Part shown: positions 7,828-17,464 of the stretch, piece by piece
Position numbering within the stretch: position 1 is the first letter of the stretch
How the letters are laid out: every line of letters starts with the position of its first letter
DNA from: Actinomadura chibensis NBRC 106107
GTDB lineage: Bacteria > Actinomycetota > Actinomycetes > Streptosporangiales > Streptosporangiaceae
NCBI RefSeq assembly: GCF_001552135.1
Contig: NZ_BCQP01000080.1
Location: forward strand, 1 to 47,350
Length of the DNA stretch: 47,350 nucleotides
Reading direction: 5' to 3'
Notes under the pieces: generated by a model
Databases searched by the model: none
Told to the model about the DNA's origin: nothing
Seen by the model: the letters and a program-made list of their open reading frames with translations, nothing else
Position numbers and translations under genes: made by a program

Positions 7828-7881
7828 GAACCGGAGACCGCCCGCCGCAGGCCCGGACGGGCTGGAGGCGGTCTCCGGTTC
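7828..7881 (+). terminator. strong hairpin between binding-protein and permease genes (15-bp perfect stem)
   Basis: Bases 7828-7842 pair perfectly with 7867-7881, and the 24-base loop can itself pair GCCC with GGGC. There is no downstream T-run. Such hairpins after an ABC binding-protein gene usually act as partial terminators or 3' stabilisers, so that the binding protein is made in excess over the permease. Confidence 0.7.
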
Positions 7882-7979
7882 CGGCGGCGGCCGCCCCGGG
7901 CGTCGCTCAGACCGGACAGTCATAAGCAGACACCCCCAACCCAAACGGCGACCGGACACGTTGAACGGGATTGTTGCCC

Positions 7980-9002
7980 ATGGCTACTGAGATGACGACC
8001 GAAAAGGCGATCGACGCGGTGGAGCCCGTCAAGGCCCCGAGCCGCCGCCGGAGCCGGCGGGCCACCATCGCGTGGCTCGTCGCGCAGCGCGCGCTGATGG
8101 GCGTGGTGACGCTGTGGTGCATCTCCGTCATCGTCTTCGTGGCGACGCAGGCGATGCCCGGCGACGTCGCGCACATCATCCTCGGGGCCGGGGCGACCGC
8201 CGACCAGATCGCCCAGCTCAACGAGAACATGGGGCTGGACCAGCCGCTGCTCACCCAGTACTGGGACTGGCTCGGCAACGTCCTCACCGGGAACATGGGC
8301 AACTCGCTGGTCAGCGGCCAGCCGGTGTCCGAGCTCCTGTCCGAGCGGATCTTCAACTCCGCGACGCTGACCGTCATCGCGATGGTCCTCATCCTCCCGC
8401 TGTCCCTCCTGGTCGGCCTGCTCGCGGCCGTCTTCCGGGACAAGCTGTTCGACCGGTCCTACCTCGGCACCTCGCTGGTCGTGACGGCGACGCCGGACTT
8501 CGTCCTCGGCAGCCTCGTGATCGCGGTGTTCGGCACCGTCGTCTTCAAGGTCCTGCCGCCGGTCTCGCTGATCCCGCCGGGGGACGCGCCCTGGCAGCAT
8601 CCGAAGCAGCTCATCATGCCGCTCGCCGTCATGACGCTCGTCGGGGTCACCTACCTCTCGCGCCTCGTGCGGGTCTCCTTCATCGACGTGCTGGAGAGCG
8701 AGTACGTCCAGCTCGCGACCATCAAGGGCCTGTCGACGCGGCGGATCCTGTTCCGGCACGCGCTGCCGAACGCGCTCGCGCCGAGCATCCCGGCGGCGAG
8801 CATCATGGCCGCCTACACGATCGCGGGGTCGGTCGTGATCGAGTACCTGTTCGGCTATCCCGGCATCGGCTCGGCGCTCGTGGACGCCGTGGCCGGCCAC
8901 GACCTGCCGATGGTCCAGGCGATCATCATGCTGATGGCGGCCGCGTTCTTCTGCTTCAACCAGCTCGCCGACGTGCTCGGAACCCTGAACAAGTCCCGAT
9001 GA
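7980..9002 (+). CDS. ABC transporter permease, DppB/OppB type
   Basis: 340 residues from ATG 7980. This start is preferred over TTG 7971 because GGGA (7967-7970) sits 9 bases upstream. After a charged N-terminus come about six membrane helices (VAQRALMGVVTLWCISVIVF first, FFCFNQLADVL last). The inner-membrane permease EAA loop that contacts the ATPase reads EYVQLATIKGLSTRRILFRH followed by ALPNALAP, typical of DppB. The N-terminal GDVAHIILGAGATADQIAQL segment is the family's periplasmic-side loop. It is followed by the DppC-type gene. Substrate specificity is unknown. Confidence 0.92.
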   Translation: MATEMTTEKAIDAVEPVKAPSRRRSRRATIAWLVAQRALMGVVTLWCISVIVFVATQAMPGDVAHIILGAGATADQIAQLNENMGLDQPLLTQYWDWLGNVLTGNMGNSLVSGQPVSELLSERIFNSATLTVIAMVLILPLSLLVGLLAAVFRDKLFDRSYLGTSLVVTATPDFVLGSLVIAVFGTVVFKVLPPVSLIPPGDAPWQHPKQLIMPLAVMTLVGVTYLSRLVRVSFIDVLESEYVQLATIKGLSTRRILFRHALPNALAPSIPAASIMAAYTIAGSVVIEYLFGYPGIGSALVDAVAGHDLPMVQAIIMLMAAAFFCFNQLADVLGTLNKSR

Positions 9003-9008
9003 CAGACG

Positions 9009-9014
9009 AAGGAG
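9009..9014 (+). promoter_or_regulatory. ribosome binding site fixing the DppC-type start
   Basis: AAGGAG lies 8 bases before ATG 9023. An earlier in-frame ATG at 8999 overlaps the DppB stop as ATGA and would add eight residues, so it cannot be excluded. Confidence 0.5.
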
Positions 9015-9022
9015 CGTCGGCC

Positions 9023-9894
9023 ATGATCCGAACGCGACCCAGGGAGCAAGGGGTCCAGGCTCCGCCCAAGAACCTGACCCGCCGCGTCCTGACCTCGCGG
9101 CAGACCAGGCTCGGCCTGATCATGCTGCTGACCATGATCGTCTTCGCGATCGTCGGGCCCTTCCTCGCCCCGCACTCGCCGACCGCCGTCCTGGCCAAGC
9201 CGTACGCGCCGCCCGGCGACGGACTGCTGCTCGGCGCGGACTCGCTGGGGCGGGACATCGTCTCGCGCATCCTCAGCGGCGGCGCCAACCTGACCTGGAT
9301 GGCCATCGCCGCCACGGCCCTCGGCGTCGCGCTCGGCACCACGATCGGCCTGGTCGCGGCGTTCGCGGGCGGGATCGTCGACATGCTCCTCATGCGGGTC
9401 GTCGACGTGCTGCTGACGTTCCCGACGATCATCATGGCGATCCTGTTCATCTCGATGGTCGGGCCGAGCCGGTGGATCCTCGTGGTCCTCGTGGCGATCG
9501 GCCTCACGCCGGGGATGGCGCGCGTGATGCGCGGGTCGGCGCGTCCGGTGATGCGGCGCGAGCACGTCATGTGGGCGCGGACGGTCGGGCTCTCGTCCCG
9601 GCACATCCTCATGCGGGAGGTGCTGCCGAGCGTGACCTCCCCGCTGATGGTGGAGATCGGGCTCCGGCTCATGTGGTCGGTCGTCGGCCTCGCCTCGCTG
9701 AGCTTCCTCGGCTTCGGCGTCCAGCCGCCCGCCTCCGACTGGGGGCTCATGGTCAGCGAGAACAAGGACGGCCTCGCGATCCAGCCGCTCGCCGTCTTCA
9801 TCCCCGCCGCCTGCGTCGCCCTGTTCACGATCGGCGGCAACCTCTTCGCCGAAGGCGCCGCGCGGGTGATCGGCCGCACCGAAGGGACTCGTTC

Positions 9895-9898
<4 letters not shown>
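9023..9898 (+). CDS. ABC transporter permease, DppC/OppC type
   Basis: 291 residues from ATG 9023. It starts with the OppC N-terminal segment and first helix (RLGLIMLLTMIVFAIVGPFL), then the conserved LGADSLGRDIVSRILSGG, several helices, and the EAA loop REHVMWARTVGLSSRHILMR. The end has LSFLGFGVQPPASDWGLMV, diagnostic of this family. It pairs with the DppB-type subunit to form the membrane channel. Its stop overlaps the ATPase start by ATGA, so the two are translationally coupled. Confidence 0.92.
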
Positions 9899-11712
<1,814 letters not shown>

Positions 11713-11741
11713 GACCGACCCGACGCCGACCCCCCGAGATC

Positions 11742-11747
11742 AGGAGG
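11742..11747 (+). promoter_or_regulatory. ribosome binding site fixing the GNAT start
   Basis: AGGAGG lies 8 bases before GTG 11756, which selects that start over an upstream in-frame ATG at 11666 inside the ATPase gene. Confidence 0.7.
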
Positions 11748-11755
11748 CATTCCAA

Positions 11756-12274
11756 GTGACGGTGACCGTGGCCGCCGCGACCCCCGAGCACGTCCCGGCC
11801 GTCCGGGCGCTGATGGAGGAGATGTACCTCTTCTACGGCGCCACCCTCCAAGGGACGCTCGAAGAACGCACCGAGCAGACGCGGGAGGCGCTGTTCGGGG
11901 AGACGCCCGCGGCCCGCGTGCTCCTCGCCTTCGACGGCGACGAGGCGGTCGGGATCGCGTCCTGGTCGTTCCTGTGGCCCGCCGTCGGATTCACGCGCAG
12001 CCTGTATCTCAAAGAGCTGTACGTGACCGGCTCGCGCCGGGGGTCCGGCATCGGCGTCACGCTGATGCGCGCCGTGTTCGAGACGGCCGCCGAGCACGGG
12101 TGCAGCCGCGTCGAATGGACGACGGACACCGTCAACACCCATGCCCAGCGGTTCTACTCCGGCCTCGGCTACCAGGAGGTCACGACCAAGATCCTCTACC
12201 GGGGGGAGAACGCCCCGGCGGCGGGGAACGGGACTCGGGTCGCGGTGTCCTGTGAGCGTCCCGCCGAACCGTGA
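11756..12274 (+). CDS. GNAT family N-acetyltransferase
   Basis: 172 residues from GTG 11756. The acetyl-CoA binding motif A is SRRGSGIGVTLMRAVFE (R/Q-x-x-G-x-G/A), preceded by the beta-strand LYLKELYV and followed by motif B NTHAQRFYSGLGYQ. The N-terminal ALMEEMYLFYG and ERTEQTREALFG resemble the polyamine/aminoglycoside-type GNAT subgroup, but this does not fix the substrate. It lies 43 bases after the ABC ATPase and probably ends that operon, so modification of the transported or a related amine is possible. The last 3 bases of the CDS are part of a terminator-like hairpin. Confidence 0.88.
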   Translation: MTVTVAAATPEHVPAVRALMEEMYLFYGATLQGTLEERTEQTREALFGETPAARVLLAFDGDEAVGIASWSFLWPAVGFTRSLYLKELYVTGSRRGSGIGVTLMRAVFETAAEHGCSRVEWTTDTVNTHAQRFYSGLGYQEVTTKILYRGENAPAAGNGTRVAVSCERPAEP

Positions 12275-12300
12275 GCGCGCCGCCGGCGCCGCGCTCACGG
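12269..12300. terminator. bidirectional terminator hairpin between convergent genes
   Basis: Bases 12269-12278 (CCGTGAGCGC) pair perfectly with 12291-12300 (GCGCTCACGG) around a GC-rich 12-base loop. It includes the GNAT stop codon and sits 14 bases from the end of the opposing DUF305 gene, so it can serve both. Confidence 0.7.
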
Positions 12301-12314
12301 CCGCGGGAAGGACG

Positions 12315-12911
12315 TCAGCCGTTGAGCATGCCGAGCAGCTTGCTGACCATGTCGCTCGTGCGTTTCACGACGTCGGTGGCGAACGCCCGCGTGGCGGGAT
12401 TGACTCCCTTCTTCAATTCCACCTGTGACATCTCGGTCGCGTTCCCCTGATGGCCGAGAAGCAGGTTGAGGAACGTGCTGTCGAAAGTGCGGCCCTTGGC
12501 CTCCTGCAGAGACTCCATCTCCACCGGGCCGATGGCGGGCATGCCGCCATGGGCGGCGTGGGAGTTCGCCGTGCCCTGCATCGTGGTCGGCTTCGACCAC
12601 GCGGTGAGCCACGAGGTCATTTTCTGCACCTCGCCGGTGCTGTCCTTTTCGAGGGTCGCGGCCAGTTCCTTGACTTCGCCGCGCTTGGCGCGGTCGGGGA
12701 CCAGCCGGACCATGTCGAGCATCTGCCGCCGATGCGCGATCATCATCTGCAGGTACATGACGTCGTCGGCGTTGTGATCGGCGGACGCGGTCTGCTTCGG
12801 CCTGCCCTCCGCCGGATCATCGGCCTTCGACGTGCCGCACGCCGTGAGCAGCACGGCGAACGCGAAGAACGCCGCCGCGAGCGTTCGGCGGTGGGGGAGC
12901 TTGGCGGTCAT
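12315..12911 (-). CDS. DUF305 domain lipoprotein
   Basis: 198 residues from ATG 12911. Signal peptide with hydrophobic core FFAFAVLLTAC and lipobox Cys25, so it is probably anchored on the outer face of the membrane. DUF305 (ferritin-like four-helix fold) shows as two helical hairpins: DVMYLQMMIAHRRQMLDMV near 50-67 and FLNLLLGHQGNATEMSQVEL near 145-165. Canonical members have paired histidines (HHxxA..M) in both; here each pair keeps only one His (AHRRQ and GHQGN) while the methionines remain. Some family members are linked to copper. It stands alone, convergent with the transporter operon and divergent from the DUF4360 gene. Confidence 0.82.
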   Translation of the reverse strand: MTAKLPHRRTLAAAFFAFAVLLTACGTSKADDPAEGRPKQTASADHNADDVMYLQMMIAHRRQMLDMVRLVPDRAKRGEVKELAATLEKDSTGEVQKMTSWLTAWSKPTTMQGTANSHAAHGGMPAIGPVEMESLQEAKGRTFDSTFLNLLLGHQGNATEMSQVELKKGVNPATRAFATDVVKRTSDMVSKLLGMLNG

Positions 12912-13253
12912 GCGGGGGTCTCGATCCCTTCGGGGTGGGGTCGAACGCCGGAATCCCTCCGGCACCTGGTCGCCTGATCGCCACCAGGCGTCGGCCACGC
13001 TATCCCCAAAACCGCCATTCAGCCATGATCGCTGCCGCGCCGCCTCGGCGCCCTCGTCAACAGCACGGTGATCCCCTACCACCCCGGCGGGCGGCTCCTC
13101 GCGGCCACCTGGGGCGGCCCGGCGAACCCGCGCTGTTCGAGTGTCGGTCGTCAAATTGGGTCGAACGGCGATGTTGAACAATGGTCGTTGATAGTGATCG
13201 GGGCGGAGGTTAGCCTTCCTTCGAGTGTGATCATTTGCGCGACGAGGATGCGC
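12912..13253. other. divergent intergenic region between DUF305 and DUF4360 genes
   Basis: This 342-base gap has no gene I can support. On the DUF305 leader side it holds short inverted repeats: 12947-12952 with 12958-12963, and the alternative pairs 12965-12970 with 12983-12988 and 12971-12976 with 12985-12990. On the other side is the DUF4360 promoter, listed separately. The leader hairpins are mutually exclusive, but I see no known riboswitch. Confidence 0.5.
13188..13216 (+). promoter_or_regulatory. promoter of the first DUF4360 gene (TTGATA, 17 bases, TAGCCT)
   Basis: -35 TTGATA at 13188-13193 and -10 TAGCCT at 13211-13216 with a 17-base spacer, 38 bases before the gene. The -10 lies inside AGGTTAGCCT (13207-13216), an exact match to the core of the DtxR/IdeR iron box, although the rest of the 19-base box is poor. 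The second DUF4360 gene has the same architecture. Upstream, TGTTGAACA (13172-13180) is also shared. Confidence 0.5.
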
Positions 13254-13904
13254 ATGCGTGGGAAGAAAGCCTTTTTCGTCTTGGGTGCCACGGTGCTCGC
13301 CGTCGGTGCGGCTTCGGTCGCACCGGCCGCCGCCGATCCGACGGGCGCCCGCGGACCGGTCGAGTTCAAGGTGGAGGTCGCGGGGGTCGCCGGGTCGGGG
13401 TGCCCGGCGGGCACCGTCGCGACGGCCGTCCGGGACGATGGGACGTTCAGGATCGTCTACGGCGCGTACACCGCGCAGGCGGGCGGTTCGTCGAGGCCGG
13501 TCGACGCCCATAAGAACTGCCAGGCATTCCTGCGGGTGACGGCGCCGCAGGACGTCACTTACGCAATCTCGTCGTCGTACCATCCGATTTATGCCCGGCT
13601 GGAGAACGGCGCCAACGCCACCCTGAAATTCAGCTACTATTTCGAGGGTCTCCCTTGGAACGGGATGGTCACGCGGACCTTGAACGGCGCCTATGACGAC
13701 GAGTGGAGAATCGCCTACGAGGAGCCAGCGGACCGACTCCTCTTCCAGCCCTGCGGGGAGCGGCGCAGGCTCGTCCTCAACACCGAACTGCGTATCGACA
13801 AAGGGACCTCGGACCCGTCCAAGACCGACTTCATCACCATGGACTCCCTCAGCGACGGTCCCGTGATCTTCTACCGCCTCACCTGGAAGAACTGCCCGCG
13901 CTGA
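13254..13904 (+). CDS. secreted DUF4360 family protein (paralogue 1)
   Basis: 216 residues from ATG 13254, preferred over ATG 13248 because GAGG (13244-13247) is 6 bases upstream. Sec signal peptide: RGKKAFFVLGATVLAVGAAS ending near APAAADP. The mature part has the DUF4360 pattern: GSGCPAGTV, a DDGTFRIVYGAYTAQAGG strand pair, AHKNCQAFLRVTAPQDVTYA, YYFEG, CGERRRLVLNTELRI and a final WKNC. Four conserved cysteines probably form two disulfides outside the cell. Function is unknown; DUF4360 proteins are common as secreted orphan proteins in actinomycetes and fungi. A second copy lies at 35010-35651 on the far side of the giant cassette, with the same motif order. Confidence 0.88.
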   Translation: MRGKKAFFVLGATVLAVGAASVAPAAADPTGARGPVEFKVEVAGVAGSGCPAGTVATAVRDDGTFRIVYGAYTAQAGGSSRPVDAHKNCQAFLRVTAPQDVTYAISSSYHPIYARLENGANATLKFSYYFEGLPWNGMVTRTLNGAYDDEWRIAYEEPADRLLFQPCGERRRLVLNTELRIDKGTSDPSKTDFITMDSLSDGPVIFYRLTWKNCPR

Positions 13905-13935
13905 GCCCCCGTCGCACGCGGCCCGGGACCATGGC

Positions 13936-13959
13936 CGCCTACTCCCGCCGCAGTAGGCG
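13936..13959 (+). terminator. weak hairpin after the DUF4360 gene
   Basis: CGCCTAC (13936-13942) pairs with GTAGGCG (13953-13959) around a 10-base loop, 32 bases after the stop. No T-run follows. Confidence 0.4.
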
Positions 13960-14009
13960 ACCGCGCGGCGACTCCTTTCGGAGCAGGGGGAATACACGCC
14001 CTGTGCGCG

Positions 14010-14025
14010 ACGACCGATTAGTCGT
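14010..14025 (+). promoter_or_regulatory. short inverted repeat upstream of the FAD oxidase gene
   Basis: ACGAC (14010-14014) and GTCGT (14021-14025) flank the 6-base spacer CGATTA, 20 bases before the start codon. It may be an operator, but such a short repeat can arise by chance. Confidence 0.3.
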
Positions 14026-14045
14026 GGGGTCGGCACCATCGCCCC

Positions 14046-15380
14046 ATGACAGAGATTTCGAGCAGTGAACGTCGCTCAACGGGGCTCGACACGGTCGCCG
14101 AGGTGCTGGCGCCGGGGGACGACGGCTACGCCGAGTCCGCGGCGACCCTGTTCGCCGACGGCACGCCCGACCTGGTGGTCCGCCCGCGCGACGCGGCCGG
14201 GGTGGCGGCGGCGCTGCGGTACGCGGCCGACGCCGGGCTCGCCGTGACGGTGCGGTCCGGCGGGCACAGCATGGCGGGGCTGAGCACGAGCAACGACGGA
14301 ATGGTCATCGACACGCGGCGGATCAGCGGGGTGCGGCTGCTGGACCCCGGCTCCGGGCGGGTGCGCGTCGGCGCGGGCGCGACGTGGGGCGCGGTGGCCG
14401 ACGCGCTGGGCCCGCACGGGCTGGGGCTGACCGCCGGGGACACCAGGCAGGTCGGCGTCGGGGGGCTGACGCTCGGCGGCGGCATCGGCTGGATGGCGCG
14501 CAGGCACGGGCTGGCGATCGACAGCCTGGCGGCGGTCCAACTGGTCACCGCGGACGGACGGCTGATCGGCGCGGACGCCGTCGAGCACGCCGACCTGTTC
14601 TGGGCGCTGCGCGGCGGCGGCGGCAACTTCGGCGTCGCGGTCGGGTTCGACTTCATCGCCCACCCGGTCACCTCCGTGCACTTCGGCACGATCACCTACG
14701 AGGTCGCCGACCTGCCGGGACTCGTCGCGGGCTGGCGCGACCTGATGCGGGCGAGCGACGAGAGGCTGACCACGTCGCTCAGCTTCATGCCCGCGATGCC
14801 GGGCCGGCCCGCGGCCGCCATGCTGGGGTGCTGCTACGCCGGTTCCGAGGCGGAAGAGGCGCTGCGTCCGTTCCGAGCGCTCGCCCCGGTCACCTCGGAC
14901 GGCGTCAAGGCCATGCCCTACGCCGACGTCCTCGAAGACGTCACGGCGCTGCCTCCCGGACTGCGCATGGTGGTCCGCAACACCTTCTTCACCACGCTCG
15001 ACGACGCGCGGGTCGCCGCCCTCGACGCGCTGTTCGCCGGCGGCGGGGTCGCGCTCTCGCTGCGCGCCATGGGCGGCGCGGTCGCGCGCGTCGGCGCGGA
15101 CGCGACCGCCTTCGCCCACCGGGACGCCGAGGTCATGGCGGCGGCCGCCTTCATGATCCCGGACGCGGCCCCGCCCGGGGCGCGGAACGAGGCGCTGCGC
15201 CGGTGGTCGCCGGTGGGCGCCCTCGGCTCGGGCGCCTACGTCGGATTCCTCGGCTCGGCCGAACCCGCGGACGTCGCCACCGCCTATCCGCCGGACACCT
15301 ATCGGCGCCTGGCCAAGGTCAAACGCCGTTACGACCCCGCCAACGTATTCCGGCGAACGCACAACGTCCGTCCATTCTGA
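14046..15380 (+). CDS. FAD-linked oxidase, berberine-bridge-enzyme (BBE) type
   Basis: 444 residues from ATG 14046; no good Shine-Dalgarno is visible. The N-terminal PCMH-type FAD-binding domain (residues 40-215) has VTVRSGGHSMAG with His74 as the expected covalent flavin attachment. The second attachment Cys of bicovalent members is absent: the segment reads TAGDTRQVGVGGLTLGGG, so attachment is probably single. The C-terminal BBE motif is KVKRRYDPANVF. These enzymes oxidise sugars, alcohols or natural-product intermediates with O2. There is no clear signal peptide. It lies between a secreted DUF4360 protein and the S8 peptidase with no overlap to either, so its link to the giant cassette is uncertain. 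Confidence 0.9.
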   Translation: MTEISSSERRSTGLDTVAEVLAPGDDGYAESAATLFADGTPDLVVRPRDAAGVAAALRYAADAGLAVTVRSGGHSMAGLSTSNDGMVIDTRRISGVRLLDPGSGRVRVGAGATWGAVADALGPHGLGLTAGDTRQVGVGGLTLGGGIGWMARRHGLAIDSLAAVQLVTADGRLIGADAVEHADLFWALRGGGGNFGVAVGFDFIAHPVTSVHFGTITYEVADLPGLVAGWRDLMRASDERLTTSLSFMPAMPGRPAAAMLGCCYAGSEAEEALRPFRALAPVTSDGVKAMPYADVLEDVTALPPGLRMVVRNTFFTTLDDARVAALDALFAGGGVALSLRAMGGAVARVGADATAFAHRDAEVMAAAAFMIPDAAPPGARNEALRRWSPVGALGSGAYVGFLGSAEPADVATAYPPDTYRRLAKVKRRYDPANVFRRTHNVRPF

Positions 15381-15450
15381 GAGAGAACGGCTCCGCGCGC
15401 CCGCCCGCGGCCGCAGGTGGACTACGGAGAGGCCGAGTCCGGCCACGATC

Positions 15451-15475
15451 TGTCACCCGAATGGTTTCTGTGACA
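15451..15475 (+). promoter_or_regulatory. inverted repeat upstream of the giant cassette (TGTCAC-N13-GTGACA)
   Basis: TGTCAC at 15451-15456 and GTGACA at 15470-15475 are perfect inverted copies with centres 19 bases apart, about two helical turns, ending 33 bases before the S8 peptidase start. A 5-bp hairpin (15431-15444) precedes it. No clear -35/-10 pair was found, so an operator role is a guess. Confidence 0.4.
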
Positions 15476-15508
15476 CCTTGCGAGCGGGGCGTGGCGAAGG
15501 GGGCTGTC

Positions 15509-17464
15509 ATGGCGGTTGACCGCGGATCCGGGATGGCCGACCGGGCGGAGGCCGTCACCTCGACGTCGGCCCCGAAGACGGGCCCGAACTGCGACGCCGA
15601 GGTGCTCCGCGCCCTTCTCGACTGGGAGGGAAACGGCGCGGACCCGGACGACCGCATCGACGTCTTCGTCACCTTCTACGGAACTCTCGAAGCGCTGACC
15701 GAAGCCGGCCTCGACCCCGGCCACGTCCACGGCGACCTCGTCACCGGGTCGATCGCCCTCGCCGACGTCGCCGGGCTGGCCGGGGCGGACGGCGTCCGCT
15801 GGGTCGCCGCGTCCGCGCGCACACGGTTACACATCGACCGCAGCATGGGCGAGATCAAGGCGACGGCGCTCCGCGCCGCCTCGCCGCCGTACAACGCGGG
15901 CGGAGTGCCCGGCCTCACCGGGAAAGGCGTCCTCGTCGGCGTCATCGACAACCGCCTGACGGTCACCCATCCCACTTTCAACGTGCCGAACACGACGCCG
16001 CCGAAATCGCGCATCATCGGCTACTGGGACCAGTTCTCCACCCCCGCCGCGGGGCAGAAGCCGCCGAGCGGATTCGGATTCCCCGCCGGGTTCAACTACG
16101 GAGTCTGGTGGGACGAGGCGGCCGTCGCCGACGTCGTCGCCAACAACCGCGTCGGCGCGATCTGGACCAGCGCCGAATTCGACCACGGCACGCATGTCGC
16201 GGGCATCGCCGCCGGCAACGGATCGGGACGGGACGGTCCGTTCGCGCCATTCACCTTCGTGGGCGTCGCGCCCGAGGCGGACGTCGTCTTCGCCAATTCG
16301 GCCACGCTCGTCTCCAGCCGGGCCGTGAGCGAGGCCGTCGCGCTCTTCCACCAGATCGCGTCGCAGCGCGGCCCGGCGGGCGTCCCCTGCGTCATCAACA
16401 TGAGCTTCGGCACCCACGAGGGGGCGCGCGACGGCTCCTCCGCGCTTGAGCTGGCGATCGACAAGCTGATGCACGACGCGAACGGCGATCCCGTCCGCGG
16501 GCGGGCGATCGTGGTCTCGGCCGGGAACGAGGGCGACGCCCGCCGCCACGGCCGCAAGAACATCAACGCCTTCGCCAACGTGTCGTTCCGGTTGGAGGTC
16601 GAGGAGATCGTCTTCCCCAACGGCACCAAGCTGCCCGAAGACCGCGTCGACGACCAGCTCTACTTCTGGTACGACGGCGCGGCGCGGATCGAGTTACGCG
16701 TCACGCCGCCCCGGTCGACCCCGAGCGCCTGGACGCAGCCCGGCCAGCAGAGCGTGATCTCCATCGGCGGGACGCCGGTCGCGACCGTGGTGTCCCCGCC
16801 GCAGCCCGACCCGAACAACGGCAAGCGCAAGATCGACGTCACGCTCAAGGGCCCCGTCCGCAAGGGGACCTGGAAGATCGAGCTGCACGAGATCGGCGGC
16901 GCGGCGGCGACGGTCGACGTGTGGGTCGAGCGGGAGAACATCGACCTGTGGCCGCAGCTCGCGTTCGGCGACAACATCACCGACAACACCGTGACCTCGC
17001 CGTCCACGGCCCGCAGCGTCGTCGCGGTCGGCGCCTACGTGTCCGAGCCGGGGGCCAACTTCAGCGCCTACGGCTCGATCGCGGAGAGTTCGAGCCGCGG
17101 CCTGGACGCGGTGTCCGGGGTGCCGCCCGAGCGCGTCCGGCCCCACCTCGTCGCGCCCGGCCGCCGGATCATCTCCGCCGCCGCCTCGCAGGAACTGCAC
17201 CCGGCGGACATCAAGGCCCGCTTCGGCGGCTGGCTGCTCAACCGGCACGTCATCTTCTCCGGGACGAGCCAGGCCGCACCGCACGTGACGGGAGTCATCG
17301 CGCTCATGTTCCAGAAGAATCCGACGCTTACCTACCGCGACGTGCAGCGGATCCTCGCCGCGACGACGAAGAAGGACCACATCCCGCCGGAGCTCGTCCT
17401 GCCCAACGCGGTGTGGGGCGCGGGCAAGCTCGACGCCGCGGCTGCGCTGGCGGCGACCCCGTGA
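15509..17464 (+). CDS. S8 family (subtilisin-like) serine peptidase, no signal peptide
   Basis: 651 residues from ATG 15509 with AAGGGGG just upstream. The catalytic set is complete: Asp147 in GVIDNRL, His226 in DHGTHVAG, oxyanion Asn340 in VSAGNEG, and Ser587 in SGTSQAAPH. An insertion of about 130 residues (350-480), rich in beta strands, sits between Asn340 and the Ser region. The first 120 residues form a prodomain-like or adaptor region ending in RSMGEIKATALRA; no Sec or Tat signal is seen, so the enzyme is probably cytosolic or leaves by another route. It is the first gene of the giant cassette, 7 bases before the DUF6603 gene. It could process the large proteins downstream. Codons 107 and 396 are TTA. 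Confidence 0.92.
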   Translation: MAVDRGSGMADRAEAVTSTSAPKTGPNCDAEVLRALLDWEGNGADPDDRIDVFVTFYGTLEALTEAGLDPGHVHGDLVTGSIALADVAGLAGADGVRWVAASARTRLHIDRSMGEIKATALRAASPPYNAGGVPGLTGKGVLVGVIDNRLTVTHPTFNVPNTTPPKSRIIGYWDQFSTPAAGQKPPSGFGFPAGFNYGVWWDEAAVADVVANNRVGAIWTSAEFDHGTHVAGIAAGNGSGRDGPFAPFTFVGVAPEADVVFANSATLVSSRAVSEAVALFHQIASQRGPAGVPCVINMSFGTHEGARDGSSALELAIDKLMHDANGDPVRGRAIVVSAGNEGDARRHGRKNINAFANVSFRLEVEEIVFPNGTKLPEDRVDDQLYFWYDGAARIELRVTPPRSTPSAWTQPGQQSVISIGGTPVATVVSPPQPDPNNGKRKIDVTLKGPVRKGTWKIELHEIGGAAATVDVWVERENIDLWPQLAFGDNITDNTVTSPSTARSVVAVGAYVSEPGANFSAYGSIAESSSRGLDAVSGVPPERVRPHLVAPGRRIISAAASQELHPADIKARFGGWLLNRHVIFSGTSQAAPHVTGVIALMFQKNPTLTYRDVQRILAATTKKDHIPPELVLPNAVWGAGKLDAAAALAATP

